From Anaerolineales bacterium (GTDB lineage Bacteria > Chloroflexota > Anaerolineae > Anaerolineales > Villigracilaceae): 64,000 nt of DNA. The DNA lies in the NCBI GenBank assembly GCA_030583925.1, contig CP129482.1, positions 3,698,001 to 3,762,000 of the forward strand, in the 5' to 3' direction. The position numbers were made by a program, and so were the translations under genes. Each line of letters begins with the position of its first letter. The stretch's first letter is position 1. Below, in pieces: positions 54,261 to 62,300 of the stretch. Below the pieces are notes generated by a model that saw only the letters and a list, made by a program, of their open reading frames with translations, was not told where the DNA came from and did not search any database.

Positions 54261-55115
54261 ATGAATGTCGAATTGATGTTCGATGCAAAAGCCGCGCTCG
54301 GCGAAGGTCCCGTGTGGGATGAGCGCACGCAGACTCTCTACTGGGTGGACATCCTCAACAAACGGATTTACGCCAATGGCGACTCGCTCGCCGAATTGGA
54401 TGAATTCATCGGATGCCTCGCCCCGCGCGTACGCGGCGGACTCATCCTAGCCAAACGCTTCTCTTTCTGGACGTTCGACCTGAGCGCAACCTCGTCAACT
54501 TTTCTCGCCGCCCCAACCGACGAACCCGCGACCAACCGCTTCAACGACGGCAAATGCGATCCGCGCGGACGTTTCCTCGCTGGGACGATGAACCTCAACG
54601 AAAAAGATTCAACGGGCTCGTTATATTCCTTCGACGGCGAATCAATCGCAAAATTATTATCGAACGTCACCATCTCCAACGGTTTGACGTGGAGTCCCGA
54701 CGGCAAAACTTTTTACTACATCGACACGCCCACCCGCGTTGTCCAGGCCTTCGACTACGATTTGGATACAGGCGCCATCGCCAGCCCGCGCGTCGCAGTG
54801 ACGATTCCCGCCTCCCTCGGCTGGCCCGACGGCATGACCTCCGACTCGCAAGGCAACTTGTGGATCGCCATGTGGGGCGGCGCGCAAATCACAAAGTGGA
54901 ATCCGCACACGGGGCAACTGCTGGAACAAATCCCCGTCCCCGCGCTTCAAACATCCTCCTGCGCGTTCGGCGGGAAACACCTGAACGAATTATTCATCAC
55001 CTCCGCCCGCAAAGGCTTGGATGACGCCGCGCTGGAGCAATATCCGCTTTCGGGCGGCGTGTTCCGCTTAGAAACCAACATCGAAGGTCTGCCAGCCTTC
55101 GAGTTCGCAGGGTAA
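54261..55115 (+). CDS. SMP-30/gluconolactonase family protein
   Basis: A 284-residue six-bladed beta-propeller that hydrolyses sugar lactones such as gluconolactone. Metal ligands are at the usual places: Glu15 (LGEGPVWDE), Asn140 (VTISNGLTWSPDG) and Asp190 (LGWPDGMTSDSQGN), and the substrate loop RFNDGKCDPRGRF is at residues 93-105. The start is ATG 54261, one base after the corA stop. A longer frame overlaps corA and has no similarity. The tight spacing suggests cotranscription with corA. Confidence 0.9.
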   Translation: MNVELMFDAKAALGEGPVWDERTQTLYWVDILNKRIYANGDSLAELDEFIGCLAPRVRGGLILAKRFSFWTFDLSATSSTFLAAPTDEPATNRFNDGKCDPRGRFLAGTMNLNEKDSTGSLYSFDGESIAKLLSNVTISNGLTWSPDGKTFYYIDTPTRVVQAFDYDLDTGAIASPRVAVTIPASLGWPDGMTSDSQGNLWIAMWGGAQITKWNPHTGQLLEQIPVPALQTSSCAFGGKHLNELFITSARKGLDDAALEQYPLSGGVFRLETNIEGLPAFEFAG

Positions 55116-55145
55116 AATTCGATCATCTCTTGTGCATGAAATCAG

Positions 55146-55203
55146 CCACAGAGAACACAGAGATTTTGAGAATTTTTCTCAGAGAACTCTGTGATCTCTG
55201 TGG
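55146..55203. repeat. Dispersed CCACAGAG palindrome, second copy
   Basis: Outer arms CCACAGAG and CTCTGTGG and inner arms ATTTTGAG and CTCAGAGA match the element at 45270-45328. It lies just in front of the acyltransferase start and would be read in frame as ENTEILRIFLRELCDLCGKE if an upstream ATG were used, which is why the later start is preferred. Confidence 0.75.
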
Positions 55204-55210
55204 TAAAGAA

Positions 55211-56299
55211 ATGACTTCCAAGGCAACCTCCATGTCGAAACGGATCGAAACCATTGACATCGCGCGCGGCATCGGCATTTTGCTGGTAGTCTTGGCGCAC
55301 AACGATTTCGGCTTCATCTCGCAATACGGCTACGAAGTCATCTATTCGTTCCACATGCCGCTATTCTTTTTCCTTTCGGGGTATTTCATCAAGACGAACA
55401 TTTCGTTCTTCGAGTTTTCCAAGAAGCGATTCCATTCCCTGCTCAAGCCTTATCTCTTTACCCTCTTCCTGATCTACGCCACCTCGGTATCCTTTGAAAA
55501 GATGGCGTTCGGCACTGCCATTCGGCGCATCGTCAAATCACTCTATGGGACAGGCGTCTACATTGACTGGGTGCAGTTGTGGTTTCTGCCAAACTTGTTC
55601 GTCGTGAGTCTCTACGCGTTCATCTTCCTCGTCCTCGTGGGCAGACTCAACAACCGCTGGCTGAGGCTGGGAATATTGACCGCGACGCTGGCGCTCTCGC
55701 TTCCATTTCTCAAATCGTTCTATCCGTTTTCAGTTTCGCTCCTTGGTAACGACTATGAACTCTTCGGCTTGCCGTTCAGCCTCGACCTCGTTTTCCTCAG
55801 CGGCTTTTACTACATTTTGGGCAGTGAAGCGAGGCAACTCACAACGGAGAAAATGTTCGATAACTATTTTTTGTTGGGCATCACGGGTATCGGCGTGTTC
55901 GCATTGAATTACTTCATTGACTCGCCGATTGATTTGAACACTCGAACTTATTCCTCTTTCTTTATCAACACATTCGAGGCAATTGTCGGGATTTTGTTCA
56001 CGCTGGCGCTGTCGCGGCAAATTGACCTGCACACGCACAGGCTGGCTTCCCTATTCAAATATTTCGGGCGCATCTCGCTTATCATCCTAATCTTCCACGT
56101 TCCGATTCAGGATTTTTGGGGGCAGAAAGTTTTAGCAAGCACGGATAATCTCCCTCTCTCGATCTGGATCGGATTCTTCATGGGCGTCGGCGGCTCGGCG
56201 CTGATCTACGAATTGTTCATCCGCAGGAACCCCGTCGCTGCGTGGTGGTTTGGGAGGGAAGCGGAGGGCGTTGAAATAAAAAAGGATATGTCACCCTGA
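55211..56299 (+). CDS. Acyltransferase family 3 (OafA/NolL-like) membrane protein
   Basis: A 362-residue integral membrane protein with about 10 helices. ARGIGILLVVLAHN in helix 1 carries the Arg and His of the acyltransferase-3 family, and FHMPLFFFLSGYFIKTN is the typical helix-2 stretch. The chosen ATG at 55211 avoids the palindromic repeat. The ATG at 55232 is an alternative. It may O-acetylate a sugar of a surface polymer, but it is 10 kb from the main block and its acceptor is unknown. It ends with a short hydrophilic tail (VEIKKDMSP). Confidence 0.82.
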   Translation: MTSKATSMSKRIETIDIARGIGILLVVLAHNDFGFISQYGYEVIYSFHMPLFFFLSGYFIKTNISFFEFSKKRFHSLLKPYLFTLFLIYATSVSFEKMAFGTAIRRIVKSLYGTGVYIDWVQLWFLPNLFVVSLYAFIFLVLVGRLNNRWLRLGILTATLALSLPFLKSFYPFSVSLLGNDYELFGLPFSLDLVFLSGFYYILGSEARQLTTEKMFDNYFLLGITGIGVFALNYFIDSPIDLNTRTYSSFFINTFEAIVGILFTLALSRQIDLHTHRLASLFKYFGRISLIILIFHVPIQDFWGQKVLASTDNLPLSIWIGFFMGVGGSALIYELFIRRNPVAAWWFGREAEGVEIKKDMSP

Positions 56300-56370
56300 G
56301 GGAGCGGTTTTCAGCGACCGAAGGGTCTCGATTGTTGTGTTAGAGATGCTTCGTTTCACTCAGCATGACA
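56288..56370. repeat. Dispersed palindromic repeat of the TGTCA-CCCTGAG type
   Basis: The sequence opens TGTCACCCTGAGGGAGCGG and closes CACTCAGCATGACA, related to the element at 6855-6946 (same inverted TGTCA/TGACA ends and a CGAAG-GTCTC middle). It overlaps the last four codons of the acyltransferase gene and supplies its stop. Confidence 0.7.
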
Positions 56371-56380
56371 ATGCAAATAA

Positions 56381-56405
56381 AAATCCCTCCGTGAAGGAGG
56401 GATTT
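56381..56405 (-). terminator. Rho-independent terminator of the coiled-coil protein gene
   Basis: A perfect 10-base stem (AAATCCCTCC at 56381-56390 with GGAGGGATTT at 56396-56405) and a 5-base loop are followed, on the minus strand, by a T-rich run (TTTTTATTTG). It begins four bases past the stop of the minus-strand gene that ends at 56409. Confidence 0.85.
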
Positions 56406-56408
56406 CAT

Positions 56409-56891
56409 TTATTTCTCCGCCGTATCAGAAACAGCTGCTCGGCGTTCCTGCTCGTCTTGCACCACACGGATGCCATTTTCAACTTGATTGGTGATTCGTT
56501 CCAGTTCCGCTTGTAACTGCGTGAGACTGCGCATCACGTAATCGTCAGCGTCGGCGCGGACGTTTTCCGCTTCGGTGCGCGCTTGCGTGAGAATTTGCTC
56601 CCTGCGTTGTTGCGCCTCCTGCACGATCATCTCTTTGGCGGTGAGTTGGTCCGCTTTTTGGCGGGCAAGTTCGAGGGTGCGGTTCGCTTCCTCTTGCGCC
56701 TGCGCCAGCACGCGGTCGCGTTGACCGAGTAACTGTTGCGCCTTCTTTACCTCTTCAGGGATGGCGATGCGCATCTGGTCAATGATGTCCAACATGCGGT
56801 CTTCATCCACCATCACGTTGCGCGTGAGCGGGATGGATTTGCTTTCGTTGAAGAGTTCTTCGAGTCGGTCGATCAGTTGCAGGATGTCCAT
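56409..56891 (-). CDS. DivIVA-like coiled-coil protein
   Basis: A 160-residue, mostly helical and charged protein. It begins MDILQLIDRLEELFNESKSI and has a regular heptad-like stretch from about residue 50 to 145 (AQEEANRTLELARQKADQL, TQARTEAENVRADADD). This is the pattern of ATPase- or DivIVA-like cell-shape proteins that occur beside coaD in several Gram-positive and Chloroflexota genomes. It has no signal or membrane helix. A strong terminator lies right after it and coaD lies 47 bases upstream on the same strand. Function unproven. Confidence 0.72.
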   Translation of the reverse strand: MDILQLIDRLEELFNESKSIPLTRNVMVDEDRMLDIIDQMRIAIPEEVKKAQQLLGQRDRVLAQAQEEANRTLELARQKADQLTAKEMIVQEAQQRREQILTQARTEAENVRADADDYVMRSLTQLQAELERITNQVENGIRVVQDEQERRAAVSDTAEK

Positions 56892-56937
56892 ACGCGGCTC
56901 CTCAGGTTGAGGACGATTGAGGCAATTCTAGCACAGA

Positions 56938-57456
56938 TTAATCCCGAAGCGCATTGGGGACAGTGTGCTGGTCGCCCATCTCGGCGACTTTTTTCTTGAA
57001 GGCTTGCTCCACATACGGCGGCACCATGCTCGAAATATCGCCGTTGAGCATGGCGATCTCGCGGACGGTCGTGGAGGAAAGGAAGGTGTGTTCCTCCGCC
57101 GTGATGAGCGCGGCAACTTCAATGTCGGGGGCGAGGCGGTGATTCGCCAACGCCATGCGGAACTCAAACTCAAAGTCCGAGAAGACGCGCAAGCCGCGCA
57201 CGATCACCTGCGCCTCGATCTTGCGCGCAAACTCCACGGTGAGTCCGCTGTAGCCCGTCACCTTGATCTTCGGGTTATCTTTGAACGCCTCTTTGACGAG
57301 TCCGATTCGTTCTTCGGGCGTGAACATCAACGACTTCAACGGCTTGTCGTAGACCGCCATCACGACCTCGTCGAAGAGACGGGAGGCGCGCTCGGCAATG
57401 TCAATGTGACCGAAGTGGATGGGATCGAACGTTCCTGGGAATAAGGCTCTGACCAT
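56938..57456 (-). CDS. coaD: Pantetheine-phosphate adenylyltransferase
   Basis: A 172-residue enzyme that adenylates 4'-phosphopantetheine in coenzyme A synthesis. The nucleotidyltransferase motif is TFDPIHFGHIDI (His14 and His17), VIVRGLRVFSDFEFE is the family's central block, and HTFLSSTTVREIAM contains the C-terminal signature. The length matches the bacterial family. It is followed by the coiled-coil gene and preceded by recG on the same strand, a common gene order with coaD near recG. Confident. Confidence 0.95.
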   Translation of the reverse strand: MVRALFPGTFDPIHFGHIDIAERASRLFDEVVMAVYDKPLKSLMFTPEERIGLVKEAFKDNPKIKVTGYSGLTVEFARKIEAQVIVRGLRVFSDFEFEFRMALANHRLAPDIEVAALITAEEHTFLSSTTVREIAMLNGDISSMVPPYVEQAFKKKVAEMGDQHTVPNALRD

Positions 57457-57461
57457 GTTAG

Positions 57462-57545
57462 TTTTCTAGTCTCCTAGTCGTTTAGTCTCGTAGTCCATTC
57501 GTCGCGCATTTGACTATCAAACTACGCGACTATCAAACTAACTGA
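57462..57545. repeat. TAGTC-rich inverted repeat between recG and coaD
   Basis: The spacer contains tandem words on one side (CTAGTCTCCTAGTCG, TTAGTCTCGTAGTCC) and their inverted partners on the other (GACTATCAAACTACGCGAC, TATCAAACTAACTGAC). The two halves could pair into a long imperfect hairpin across the whole gap. Confidence 0.65.
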
Positions 57546-60044
57546 CTAACTTACATCTCCCTTACCCTCGCCCCAAAAGCGACCGAGCGATTCGGCAAGC
57601 AGTTTGTGTTCGGGCTGACTTAGATCCGCATCTTTCTCGAAGACGGCGGATGCCTGCGCCCGCGCCTTCTCGATCAATTTGACGTCGGTGATGCTCGCCA
57701 TGCGGAGGCTGTTCGCAAACCCCGCCTGACGCGTGCCGAGGAATTCGCCAGGTCCACGGATCTGCAGATCCTTTTCCGCCAGCACGAAGCCGTCGTTGGA
57801 TTCCGCCATGATCTGCAAGCGTTCGTTCTCGGTCGCGTCTTCGCGCGTGGGGATGAGCAGACAATACGATTGGTCCGAGCCGCGCCCGACGCGCCCGCGC
57901 AGTTGATGGAGTTGCGCCAAGCCGAAGCGGTCTGCCCCTTCGACGATCATCACCGTCGCGTTGGGAACATCCACACCGACTTCGACGACGGTGGTCGAGA
58001 CGAGGATGTTGTATGCCTTGTCGCGGAACTTGAGCATGGTCTCGTCTTTTTCGCTGGGACGCATCTTGCCGTGCAGTAATCCGAGTTTCAGATCGGGGAA
58101 GACTTCCTTCGAGAGAGTCTCGTAATCGTCTACGGCGGCTTTGGCTTCGATCTTTTCGCTTTCCTCGATGAGCGGATAGATGATGAACGCCTGCTTGCCG
58201 TCCTTGATCTGACCGCGCAGAAGCGTGAATGCGCGCTCGCGTTCTTGCGGACGAAGAACAAACGTGTTGATCGGGATTCGTCCCGCTGGCATCTCATCCA
58301 TGACCGAGATGTCGAGGTCGCCGTAGAGGGTCAACGCAAGCGAGCGTGGAATCGGCGTGGCGGTCATCACCAGCAGATGCGGATTCGTCCCTTTACTTCG
58401 TAACTCGGCGCGCTGTTCGACGCCGAAGCGATGTTGCTCGTCAATGACGACGAATTGGAGATCGGCGAACTGCACATTCGGCTCGATGACCGCGTGCGTG
58501 CCAATGACGATTTTGATCGTGTTGTTCGCAAGCCCATTGCGAATTTCTTCTTTTTCCGATTCAGGCGTGTCGCCCGTGAGCAGGCGAATCTCTTCGGGTT
58601 TCAGCGAATCTTTCAGCAAGTTTGTGAAGTTGCGATAATGTTGCTCTGCAAGGATCGAAGTCGGCGCCATGATGGCGGCTTGCGCGCCGTTGCTTGTGAT
58701 GACAACAGCGGCTAAAGCCGCGACGACGGTTTTGCCCGAACCCACGTCGCCTTGCAAGAGTCGATTCATCGGCTTGCCTGAGTCGAGGTCTCGGCGGATG
58801 TCTGCGATGGCGCGTTCTTGCGCGGCTGTCAGGGTGAAAGGAAGCCCCGTCTTTAGCGAATCAAACGTCCCGTCGGGAAGAACGAAGCGGCGTCCATCCA
58901 CCGAAAGCCAGTCACGGCGTTGGCGAAGGACGCCCATCTGCAAATAAAAAATTTCGTCGAAGGCGAGCCGTTCACGCGCGGCGTTGAGTTTTTCCTGCGA
59001 TGATGGAAAATGGATTTGCAACAACGCCTCGCCGATCGGCATGACCCGCGCCGCATTGCGGACACTTTCGGGAAGCGCATCTGGCACGGCGGGCGCAAAA
59101 TATTCGACGACCTGCTTCATCACATTGCGAAGCCATTTTTGCGTGACGCGTTCGGTGAGCGAATAGACAGGCACGATGCGATTCGTGTGCAGGTTCTCGA
59201 CCTCGACGGGTTCCCAATCGGGGCTGTTCATCACGAGCCGCCCGAGATATTGATCCACTTTTCCAGAAACCGAAATTGCGTTGCCTTGCTTGAATCGATT
59301 CGCAAGCCACGGCTGATTGAAATACGACAACCTCAGCGCGCCCGTGCCGTCGCCGATGATGACCTCGACGATCGAAGCCTTGCCGCCGCGTATCTGCCGT
59401 GTGTGCACGCTTTGAATCGTGCCGATCACTGTCACTTGCTCGCCGTAAAATAAATCTTTGATCGGTTTGAGTTGCGAGTAATCGTCGTAGCGGCGCGGGT
59501 AGTAATACAACATGTCGCCGAGCGTGACCATGCCGAGTTTGGCAAAGGTCTCGGCGTTTTTCGGTCCGACGCCTTGAAGCACGGTGAGTTTTGCGTCGAG
59601 CGCGGCGGGCGTGGATGAATGCCGCGCGCCCGCGACGGTTTCCGAGCGCGGTTGCGGAGCGGGACGCGGTCGTTGTTCGTGATGTTCACGCTTTGGGGAT
59701 TCCGCCCTCGGCGACTCACTCTGCGGATGCGACGGACGCGTCTCTTTCGGACCTTCGGGCTGGTTCGCCGACTTCGGCTTTTGTTGCGCCTCAGGGTACG
59801 CGTCCCCGATGCGCTTCCACAATCCCTTCAACGCGTCCGCGCGCGACTGTGGGCTCAGTCCGTCATACGAGCGGAGTCTCTGCACCACGGCTTGAATCAC
59901 CTCTTCGTTGAGGCTGTCGGCGCGGGCTTCGCCTTCCCAATAGTTGAGCATCTCCGCCAGCCCGCCGATGATGGCGGTGTTGGCATATCCGTTCTCATGT
60001 TCGAGACGGAAAAATTTTCGTAGTTTCTCCAATGAAGGCTGCAT
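57546..60044 (-). CDS. recG: ATP-dependent DNA helicase RecG
   Basis: An 832-residue helicase that remodels stalled forks and Holliday junctions. After a charged N-terminal extension of about 150 residues (with PKSANQPEGPKETRPSHPQ), an OB-fold wedge runs from about 190 (YYYPRRYDDYSQLKPIKDL, then TVIGTIQSVHTRQIRGGKAS), then helicase motif I GDVGSGKT at about 431-438, motif II DEQH near 535, and the RecG-specific end LHQLRGRVGRGSDQSYCLLI and GEFLGTRQAGFANSLRMA. The first 150 residues make it longer than the E. coli protein (about 690). Confidence 0.95.
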   Translation of the reverse strand: MQPSLEKLRKFFRLEHENGYANTAIIGGLAEMLNYWEGEARADSLNEEVIQAVVQRLRSYDGLSPQSRADALKGLWKRIGDAYPEAQQKPKSANQPEGPKETRPSHPQSESPRAESPKREHHEQRPRPAPQPRSETVAGARHSSTPAALDAKLTVLQGVGPKNAETFAKLGMVTLGDMLYYYPRRYDDYSQLKPIKDLFYGEQVTVIGTIQSVHTRQIRGGKASIVEVIIGDGTGALRLSYFNQPWLANRFKQGNAISVSGKVDQYLGRLVMNSPDWEPVEVENLHTNRIVPVYSLTERVTQKWLRNVMKQVVEYFAPAVPDALPESVRNAARVMPIGEALLQIHFPSSQEKLNAARERLAFDEIFYLQMGVLRQRRDWLSVDGRRFVLPDGTFDSLKTGLPFTLTAAQERAIADIRRDLDSGKPMNRLLQGDVGSGKTVVAALAAVVITSNGAQAAIMAPTSILAEQHYRNFTNLLKDSLKPEEIRLLTGDTPESEKEEIRNGLANNTIKIVIGTHAVIEPNVQFADLQFVVIDEQHRFGVEQRAELRSKGTNPHLLVMTATPIPRSLALTLYGDLDISVMDEMPAGRIPINTFVLRPQERERAFTLLRGQIKDGKQAFIIYPLIEESEKIEAKAAVDDYETLSKEVFPDLKLGLLHGKMRPSEKDETMLKFRDKAYNILVSTTVVEVGVDVPNATVMIVEGADRFGLAQLHQLRGRVGRGSDQSYCLLIPTREDATENERLQIMAESNDGFVLAEKDLQIRGPGEFLGTRQAGFANSLRMASITDVKLIEKARAQASAVFEKDADLSQPEHKLLAESLGRFWGEGKGDVS

Positions 60045-60073
60045 GAGAGGTATTTTATCATGGGCTGAATCGA

Positions 60074-60104
60074 GACATCCGAAGCCTCTGAGACTTCAGA
60101 TGTC
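60074..60104. repeat. 31-base palindrome, second copy of the TSEVS family
   Basis: GACATCCGAAG at one end and CTTCAGATGTC at the other face each other over 31 bases, with a central CCTCTGAGA. It is the same length as, and clearly related to, the element at 47583-47613. It lies in the gap between recG and the DUF4367-like gene. Confidence 0.72.
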
Positions 60105-60135
60105 AAGTTCATATTCCAACTGGAAAATTCAGGAA

Positions 60136-60846
60136 CTATGGGATGGATTCTGCCATTTTTTTCAATTCGGTCAAAGGGACTGCCTGTTCCAAGGATAGAA
60201 GCGCATAAACTGTGTTCTCGTCGTACCTCCACATAAGCGCGGTCATCATAAAGTCATTGTCGTGTATGCCAATATTCCATACGCCTCGTACAATGATGGC
60301 TGGCTTCCCATTAAGCACAGTTTCTTCGATTGCTCCCTTTCCCAGAGTTTGAGCATATTCTTGGATATCAATGGAATGTCGAGCGATAACTAGTTTGATA
60401 AGCCTGAAATCATTCTTACGATCCCAAGTGACAACTAGTGCGGGCTGGTCAGTTATATCAAAGAATTCCACATTGACGCGGCGCTCAAATCCCTGAGGTA
60501 CATACGCGGGTAAAATGACTGGCGAGGCAAAACGATCCTGCACATCACTTAATGGTACATACTCATTTGGGGTAGTTGTGAATATCCCATCGCCTCCGCA
60601 ATCGATTCCTAACTTCGAATTGCATATGATTATTTGAACTTGCTGGACAGTTTGTAGAACTTCAGCTCGGGCAGTTTGAGAAAAGATTAACGACATACCA
60701 AACACGAAAATCAAAGCCAATGCTAAACGGAAAGATTGTCGTTTGACTGTTTGTGTTCGCTCTCTTTTATCAAGTCTTGTACGAATTTTCTTGACAAATA
60801 CAGAGTCTGGCGTTTTTCTAAACCGTTTCATATAATCTTCATTCAT
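60136..60846 (-). CDS. Membrane-anchored DUF4367-like protein, likely partner of the sigma factor
   Basis: A 236-residue protein. Residues 1-35 are basic and cytoplasmic (KRFRKTPDSVFVKKIRTRLD), a membrane helix follows at about 42-62 (LALALIFVFGMSLIFSQTARA), and the outer domain has VPLSDVQDRFASPVILPAYV and later VPQGFERRVNVEF, a pattern seen in DUF4367 proteins linked to anti-sigma systems. No HxxxCxxC zinc anti-sigma motif is present. The ATG at 60846 overlaps the sigma-factor stop and has GGAAGG 6 bases upstream, so the two are coupled. Anti-sigma or sensor role is inferred. Confidence 0.72.
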   Translation of the reverse strand: MNEDYMKRFRKTPDSVFVKKIRTRLDKRERTQTVKRQSFRLALALIFVFGMSLIFSQTARAEVLQTVQQVQIIICNSKLGIDCGGDGIFTTTPNEYVPLSDVQDRFASPVILPAYVPQGFERRVNVEFFDITDQPALVVTWDRKNDFRLIKLVIARHSIDIQEYAQTLGKGAIEETVLNGKPAIIVRGVWNIGIHDNDFMMTALMWRYDENTVYALLSLEQAVPLTELKKMAESIP

Positions 60847-61378
60847 CTTGCACCTTCCATTGCTCACGGAGTTTTTGCAGAACGCGGCTGATGATTGTGC
60901 CAACATTGCTTTCACTCAGGTCTGTGATCGCAGATATTTCACGATTATTCAACTCTGCGCCGAATTTCAGAGAGACAAGTTCCCGCTCGCGTTCGGATAA
61001 ATCCGCCAGTAAATGGGATAACTTGTGAATATCTTGTAATTGCTCAAAACTAGCTTCGACAGATTCACTGTTTGCAGTTTCAGCCATTGAAATAGGCAAA
61101 GAAAGTCGTTGCTTGCGCAAAAAGCCAACAACTTCGTTTTTCGCAATCGAGAAAAGCCACGTGGAAAAGGCAGCGCGGTCTCGGTTATACCGACTACGTT
61201 TCAGCCAAGCTTTTTCAAGTATTGTAGAGGTCAAATCTTCAGCGGCAGATTCATCGCCTAAGCGGTAACGGAAATAGTTATAGAGTCTGGGCAGTTCGTT
61301 GCTGACCACCGAATCCCAGTTGATTTCTTCGCCTGTGACCGTCATTCTTTTCGCTATTGCTTCGTTTTGGAATGTCAT
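60839..61378 (-). CDS. ECF-type RNA polymerase sigma factor
   Basis: A 179-residue sigma-70 family protein with regions 2 and 4 only. Region 2 is YNYFRYRLGDESAAEDLTST to FSTWLFSIAKNEVVGFLRKQ (residues about 30-95), and region 4 is LSERERELVSLKFGAELNNR to SESNVGTIISRVLQKLRE (about 125-172). A spacer of about 30 residues separates them. It precedes a membrane-anchored protein whose start overlaps its end, a typical sigma/anti-sigma pair. Target promoters are not visible. Confidence 0.88.
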   Translation of the reverse strand: MTFQNEAIAKRMTVTGEEINWDSVVSNELPRLYNYFRYRLGDESAAEDLTSTILEKAWLKRSRYNRDRAAFSTWLFSIAKNEVVGFLRKQRLSLPISMAETANSESVEASFEQLQDIHKLSHLLADLSERERELVSLKFGAELNNREISAITDLSESNVGTIISRVLQKLREQWKVQDE

Positions 61379-61455
61379 TTCATAAATTTATACGCGCTTT
61401 ATCAGAATGTATCACACATACAATCCTATCCACACTCTACCACCTGAGGCGCCTC

Positions 61456-61590
61456 ATGACCAAGCCAACCTTCAAATGGGACGATCCCTTTCTGCTCAAC
61501 GACCAACTCACCGACGAAGAGAGGATAATCGGCGACGCGGCGCTCTTTTGCAAGTCGTTTCGCAACAAGGTGTTTCTGGAAAAAGGGTAA
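61456..61590 (+). pseudogene. Decayed copy of the start of the acyl-CoA dehydrogenase gene
   Basis: From 61456 to about 61542 the sequence repeats 62301-62387, the first 29 codons of the intact dehydrogenase ([18 protein letters not shown] ...), with only a few changed bases. After GACGCGGCG the two diverge. The copy then runs into LFCKSFRNKVFLEKG and stops at 61588-61590. It has no downstream part of the enzyme. The toxin-antitoxin pair lies between it and the intact gene, so this looks like a duplicated gene start left by the insertion. Confidence 0.8.
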
Positions 61591-61609
61591 AATAAGAGTT
61601 GAGGTTATC

Positions 61610-61825
61610 ATGCAACATACATTTCGCACAAAAACTTTGATCACCAAGGATGGAAAAATTTCCATCAAGGGTCTGCCCTTTCGCACAGGCGAAACTGTTG
61701 AAGTGACTGTGCGCCGCGGGAAAAAGCCTTCCCGTGCGGCGAAATATCCCCTGCGCGGCAAAACCGTTGTTTACCGTGATCCTTTCAAGGGTGTGGCGGT
61801 CAATGATTGGGAATCCGCTCGATGA
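61610..61825 (+). CDS. Antitoxin of a VapC-type pair
   Basis: A 71-residue basic protein (QHTFRTKTLITKDGKISIKG, then LPFRTGETVEVTVRRGKKP), ending with a short GKTVVYRDPFKGVAVNDWES. Small size, position just ahead of a PIN-domain toxin and the 4-base overlap (ATGA at 61822) are typical of a VapB-like antitoxin. The beta-rich start resembles an AbrB/SpoVT-like swapped-hairpin or DUF2281-type protein, but the exact family is not sure. Confidence 0.7.
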   Translation: MQHTFRTKTLITKDGKISIKGLPFRTGETVEVTVRRGKKPSRAAKYPLRGKTVVYRDPFKGVAVNDWESAR

Positions 61826-62214
61826 TCGTGTTGGATACCCATATTTGGGTATGGTGGGTGCATGGCGATGAACGGATATCTTCCTCACAAGCGGAAGCCA
61901 TTGAAGCCAATGAAGATAAAGAAATAGGCATCAGCGCCATCTCGTTATGGGAAATTGCGAAACTCGTTGAAAACAATCGGCTTGAATTACCTGTCCCTCT
62001 CGAAAAATGGTTTGAACAAGCCCTGAGTTATCCTGGAATTCGCATCATCGAGCTAACTCCTGAAATTGTGACCGAATCCACCCGCCTGCCTGGGAAATTT
62101 CACAAAGACCCTGCCGATCAAATTATCGTTGCTACTGCTAGGGTGATGAAATGCTCGCTGATCACATCGGATGACAGAATCCTCGGCTACCCACATGTGA
62201 AAACAGAAGGATAA
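61822..62214 (+). CDS. vapC: PIN-domain toxin (VapC family)
   Basis: A 130-residue PIN-domain nuclease. The acidic set is Asp5 (MIVLDTHIWVWW), Glu44 (SLWEIAKLVE), and Asp96/Asp99 (HKDPADQIIVATA), with SDDRI at 116-120. This is the standard VapC-type active site that cleaves RNA. The start ATG at 61822 overlaps the antitoxin stop as ATGA. The pair is followed by a terminator at 62214-62247. It interrupts nothing itself but sits between the two copies of the dehydrogenase start. Confidence 0.87.
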   Translation: MIVLDTHIWVWWVHGDERISSSQAEAIEANEDKEIGISAISLWEIAKLVENNRLELPVPLEKWFEQALSYPGIRIIELTPEIVTESTRLPGKFHKDPADQIIVATARVMKCSLITSDDRILGYPHVKTEG

Positions 62215-62247
62215 AAAACTTGGAGATCCTGAGATTTCCAAGTTTTT
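62214..62247 (+). terminator. Rho-independent terminator after vapC
   Basis: AAAAACTTGGA at 62214-62224 pairs exactly with TCCAAGTTTTT at 62237-62247 around a 12-base loop, and the T-run is part of the right arm. It begins at the last base of the vapC stop codon. Confidence 0.8.
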
Positions 62248-62300
62248 AGTTCGCTATTTTTTGACGAAACCTCTCCAGTTATAAATTACCATAGGCAACC

